Shown here: positions 62,077 to 64,000 of the stretch, piece by piece
Numbering within the stretch: position 1 is the first letter of the stretch
How the letters are laid out: each line of letters opens with the position of its first letter
Source of the DNA: Candidatus Woesearchaeota archaeon
Lineage (GTDB): Archaea; Nanobdellota; Nanobdellia; Woesearchaeales; JACPBO01
NCBI GenBank assembly: GCA_030651135.1
Contig: JAUSCS010000006.1
Location: 442,851-506,850, forward strand
DNA length: 64,000 bases
Reading direction: 5' to 3'
Notes under the pieces: generated by a model
Told to the model about the DNA's origin: nothing
Database searches by the model: none
What the model saw: the letters and a program-made list of their open reading frames with translations, nothing else
Program-made: the position numbers and the translations under genes

Positions 62077-63212
62077 ATAAAAAACAAAATCAGCTGATGT
62101 ATTATCCCCAAAGCAAATAAGAAAGCCAGTATCAGGCACCATCCTTTATTGATGTTTACAACATATTCTGGCTTTCTATCTCCTGCAGTTTTGGCTTTCA
62201 GGAACATCATTGAAATAAGCACGCCGTCTAATCCTCCGGCAACTGCGCCTGTTATGCCTAAAACATTTACAAAGCTCAGCATATTAAAAAAAGACAGTAT
62301 TAAAAAGGCAGCCAAAGGAACAAAGCAGCTCAACGCCCATGACAATTTTTTGCTCAGCTTATAGTCATAATTGTACATTTCCTGCAATGCCAATCCAAGC
62401 GCAATAAAGCTTGTTGCCATTGCAAAGATTGCAAACAGATTTCCCAGAATAATCATTTTCTCGCCCAATAATTTACCTAGGCCGATTGTTGCAACTTCTG
62501 TAATATTTGCGCCTGATGCGCCTACAACAACAAAAGCAAACAAAAGATAAACAAACAGGGGAATTAAGCTCCCTATTATGATTGCTTTTTTAAGGCATTT
62601 CCTGTTGTTGATGAGCTCTTCCTTCATTTCAGGAATCGCGACTGCTCCCAGGAAAGCAAACAAGATAACACCATATGGCACCATGATGTTTGTCAAATCA
62701 AATCCCGCCAGATTCTCGATCTTTACTGCTCCAAACGCAAGAATGCAGATTAACACAATTACTATAATGAATACAGCTGACATGAGAAGCTCAGATTTTT
62801 CAACAGCCTTCAATCCAACATACACAATAATTGCAACAAAAGCAAAATAAACCAGGCTCCATATTAACGGAGTTCCTCCAAATATTGCAGCGAATGCTTT
62901 TCCTTCTCCGATAAGATAGGCGATCATTGCACCGTAAATGCCAAAAACCATTGAGAATGCCATCAATGCCTTGCCCCACTTTCCAAGATACTTGTCAGCA
63001 TAGCCTGTTAATTGATGATTTCCTTTTGTCCTCAGGACAATCTCGCCTAAAAACAAATTGAGGAATAAGACTGCAATACCTATGATTAAAATGTCCAATA
63101 AGCCAACCCACAAGCCCGCCTGCTGTACAACATAAGGTATGCCAAGAACTCCTGCTCCGATAACAACTCCCACTAATGTTGCAATTGCCTCATACAGCTC
63201 TTTTTTTGGCAT
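62073..63212 (-). CDS. Amino-acid permease (aromatic amino acid / HAAAP-type)
   Basis: This 379-residue protein has 11 membrane helices. The first helix has the LeuT-fold signature VGVVIGAGVLGIPYVVQQAG (residues 14-33), then LGEIVLRTKGNHQLTGYADKYLG and AFLGAVAIPEMKEEL. This is the pattern of archaeal members of the aromatic amino-acid transporter group (TyrP/Mtr-like, also eukaryotic SLC38-like). It imports amino acids with a cation. Its stop overlaps the 447-aa surface gene's end by 4 bases (convergent). Confidence 0.85.
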   Translation of the reverse strand: MPKKELYEAIATLVGVVIGAGVLGIPYVVQQAGLWVGLLDILIIGIAVLFLNLFLGEIVLRTKGNHQLTGYADKYLGKWGKALMAFSMVFGIYGAMIAYLIGEGKAFAAIFGGTPLIWSLVYFAFVAIIVYVGLKAVEKSELLMSAVFIIVIVLICILAFGAVKIENLAGFDLTNIMVPYGVILFAFLGAVAIPEMKEELINNRKCLKKAIIIGSLIPLFVYLLFAFVVVGASGANITEVATIGLGKLLGEKMIILGNLFAIFAMATSFIALGLALQEMYNYDYKLSKKLSWALSCFVPLAAFLILSFFNMLSFVNVLGITGAVAGGLDGVLISMMFLKAKTAGDRKPEYVVNINKGWCLILAFLFALGIIHQLILFFI

Positions 63213-63254
63213 AACTGGATTTTAACTAGGAATTATATAAATTTATTGAAAAAG

Positions 63255-63419
63255 TGGGAACGCTGGGATTTGAACCCAGACCAGCCGGTGTCTTCATAGA
63301 GCACTTCTTATTCATCGGCATTCTGCCTCATCGCTCCAATTACTGGAGCCGGCGATGATAGTTCCCCCAGCGAACCCAGCAAAGCTGAGTTTCTGCTGGC
63401 CAGGTTTCACCACGCTCCC
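63255..63419 (-). tRNA. tRNA-Trp (CCA anticodon), probably with two introns
   Basis: On the minus strand the acceptor GGGAGCG pairs with CGTTCCC (then A73). The T arm is CTGGG-TTCAAAT-CCCAG. The anticodon stem is GCCGG/CCGGC with loop CT-CCA-G|A, the anticodon being at 63344-63346. A 53-base insert (63290-63342) lies between positions 37 and 38, the usual archaeal intron site. A second insert of about 38 bases (63362-63399) splits the D-loop, between AAACCTGG and CTATCATC; it folds as CTCAGC-TTT-GCTGGG with an outer CCAGC/GCTGG. Removing both leaves 74 bases with a normal cloverleaf. Exact splice sites are inferred. Confidence 0.82.
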
Positions 63420-63442
63420 TCAATATATGGATTTTTTCAAGG

Positions 63443-63452
63443 TTTTATAAAT
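63443..63452 (-). promoter_or_regulatory. TATA box of tRNA-Trp
   Basis: On the minus strand ATTTATAAAA lies about 25 bases before the first base of the tRNA at 63419, the expected archaeal spacing. Confidence 0.55.
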
Positions 63453-63486
63453 GTTATTGAAAATGCGCTATCTTGCAAAAGCAAAC

Positions 63487-63735
63487 TTATAAACCTTTTC
63501 TTTGCCAGACCAGTTTTCCCTTCTTCCTCACTTCCCTTATCCTGTGCAGCGGAATGAATGTGTCTTCTTCATTTTTATTTATTACAAAAAATTCTCCATC
63601 AAGCCTTTTGATGTTTTTGTAGGAGATTTCAATTAATCTGTTCAGAACCCTGTCGAGGTAGAAAACAGAATAATCCTCGGGATTCTCTCGTTTGTCCCAT
63701 TTGACCTTGTTTAATAGCTCTTTTATAGGAATCAT
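63487..63735 (-). CDS. UPF0248 (DUF504) family protein
   Basis: The protein has 82 residues from MIPIKELLNKVKWD. The family pattern is complete: I-P-x-x-E-L-L-N-K-x-x-W-D, the P-E-D-Y-x-x-x-Y-x-D-R middle and the terminal F-I-P-L-H-R-I-R-E-V. I place the start at ATG 63735 and not 13 codons upstream because TTTATAAATG (complement of 63757-63767) is a TATA box that would otherwise lie inside the gene. The function of the archaeal family is unknown; an RNA-related role has been suggested. It is a single gene. Confidence 0.82.
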   Translation of the reverse strand: MIPIKELLNKVKWDKRENPEDYSVFYLDRVLNRLIEISYKNIKRLDGEFFVINKNEEDTFIPLHRIREVRKKGKLVWQRKGL

Positions 63736-63798
63736 GATTGTTTTAAAATATAACTCATTTATAAATCTTATCATAGTAGAACTATTATTTTTTCTAAA

Positions 63799-63997
63799 AT
63801 GTCAAAAATTTTCCGCCAGTTAATTAAAAATCGAAGATTTTTAATTTGATCAGAAATATTTCACATTTCTGACATTTAACTGGTGGCTGAAAGCCAACTT
63901 TTTTCGCTTATGGAAAATTTTGAGCATGCTCAAGAACCACCTGATGCTGTCAATTGTAGCAACATTCCGCCCATCTTTGATGGGTGGTTCTTGACAT
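63799..63997 (+). mobile_element. MITE-like repeat, copy D (expanded)
   Basis: This is a 199-bp element with ends ATGTCAAAAA / TTCTTGACAT. It has the blocks GGCTGAAAGCC, the palindrome GAGCATGCTC, AACCACCTGATGCTG and CCCATC-TTT-GATGGG. Within its left hairpin (CCGCCAGTTAA at 63813-63823 with TTAACTGGTGG at 63876-63886) sits a double hairpin: TTAAAAATC-GAA-GATTTTTAA at 63824-63844 and TCAGAAAT..ATTTCTGA at 63850-63872. Confidence 0.78.
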
Positions 63998-64000
63998 ATA

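Noticed and set aside
63290-63342. Box C/D guide RNA in the tRNA-Trp intron
   Set aside because: CGATGAG and CGATGAA resemble C boxes, but no CUGA D box is present and the intron is too short for two guide regions.

Overview
The window is from an archaeal chromosome. The evidence is an archaeal/eukaryotic ribosomal protein L35Ae, a PAC2 proteasome-assembly chaperone homologue, a complete A-type ATP synthase operon, a small TRAM-domain protein, an STT3/AglB oligosaccharyltransferase, a geranylgeranyl-reductase-type flavoprotein, TATA boxes about 25 bases ahead of many (often leaderless) starts, and a tRNA-Trp that reads as intron-containing. The AT-rich sequence, tight packing, many small membrane proteins and a bacterial-type LeuRS suggest a DPANN archaeon (Woesearchaeota/Pacearchaeota-like). 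That lineage call is inference; no phylogenetic marker was compared.

Layout. 0-9 kb: the end of an OB-fold gene, a YdjM-like membrane hydrolase with a Cys-rich miniprotein, a RelBE-like toxin pair, a TctA-like permease, L35Ae, an uncharacterised membrane/surface block (831, 299 and 137 aa) headed by a small ribbon-helix-helix-like gene, and a MntA/HepT-like nucleotidyltransferase-HEPN pair. 9-19 kb: PAC2 protein, LeuRS, a wHTH regulator, a five-gene run encoding a lipoprotein, two mini membrane proteins and two Cys-rich surface proteins (one fused to a lipase-like hydrolase), a LigT/ThpR phosphodiesterase and a TRAM protein. 19-34 kb: a large glycan-assembly locus with two divergent arms (GT2 transferases, DUF2304, GT-C-like membrane enzymes, a methyltransferase, AsnB, B12-type radical SAM enzymes, GT4, GT39-like, flippase-like protein). 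36-44.5 kb: the A-ATPase operon H-I-K-E-C-F-A-B-D on the minus strand, ending in a 51-aa membrane protein. 45-51.5 kb: a second glycan operon, STT3, UDP-sugar epimerase, GT2 and a third radical SAM enzyme. 53-62 kb: four large surface proteins in a row, including a 1436-aa PKD/Ig-type protein and a probable S-layer protein. 62-64 kb: amino-acid permease, tRNA-Trp, a UPF0248 protein and a repeat.

The genes form one coherent theme: building, decorating and energising a glycosylated archaeal envelope. Nucleotide-sugar and polyprenyl-sugar enzymes feed STT3, which would glycosylate the secreted proteins encoded nearby.

The most unusual material is non-coding. Four copies of a 140-200 bp element have 10-bp terminal inverted repeats (ATGTCAAAAA...TTTTTGACAT) and a central GAGCATGCTC palindrome. 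Double-hairpin modules are nested at different places inside two of the copies, and a related module stands alone. A separate palindromic element lies in frame inside a coding sequence. The atpA-atpB junction carries a duplicated translation start with a 14-bp hairpin and a 27-aa leader ORF. The tRNA-Trp appears to have two introns, one in the D-loop.
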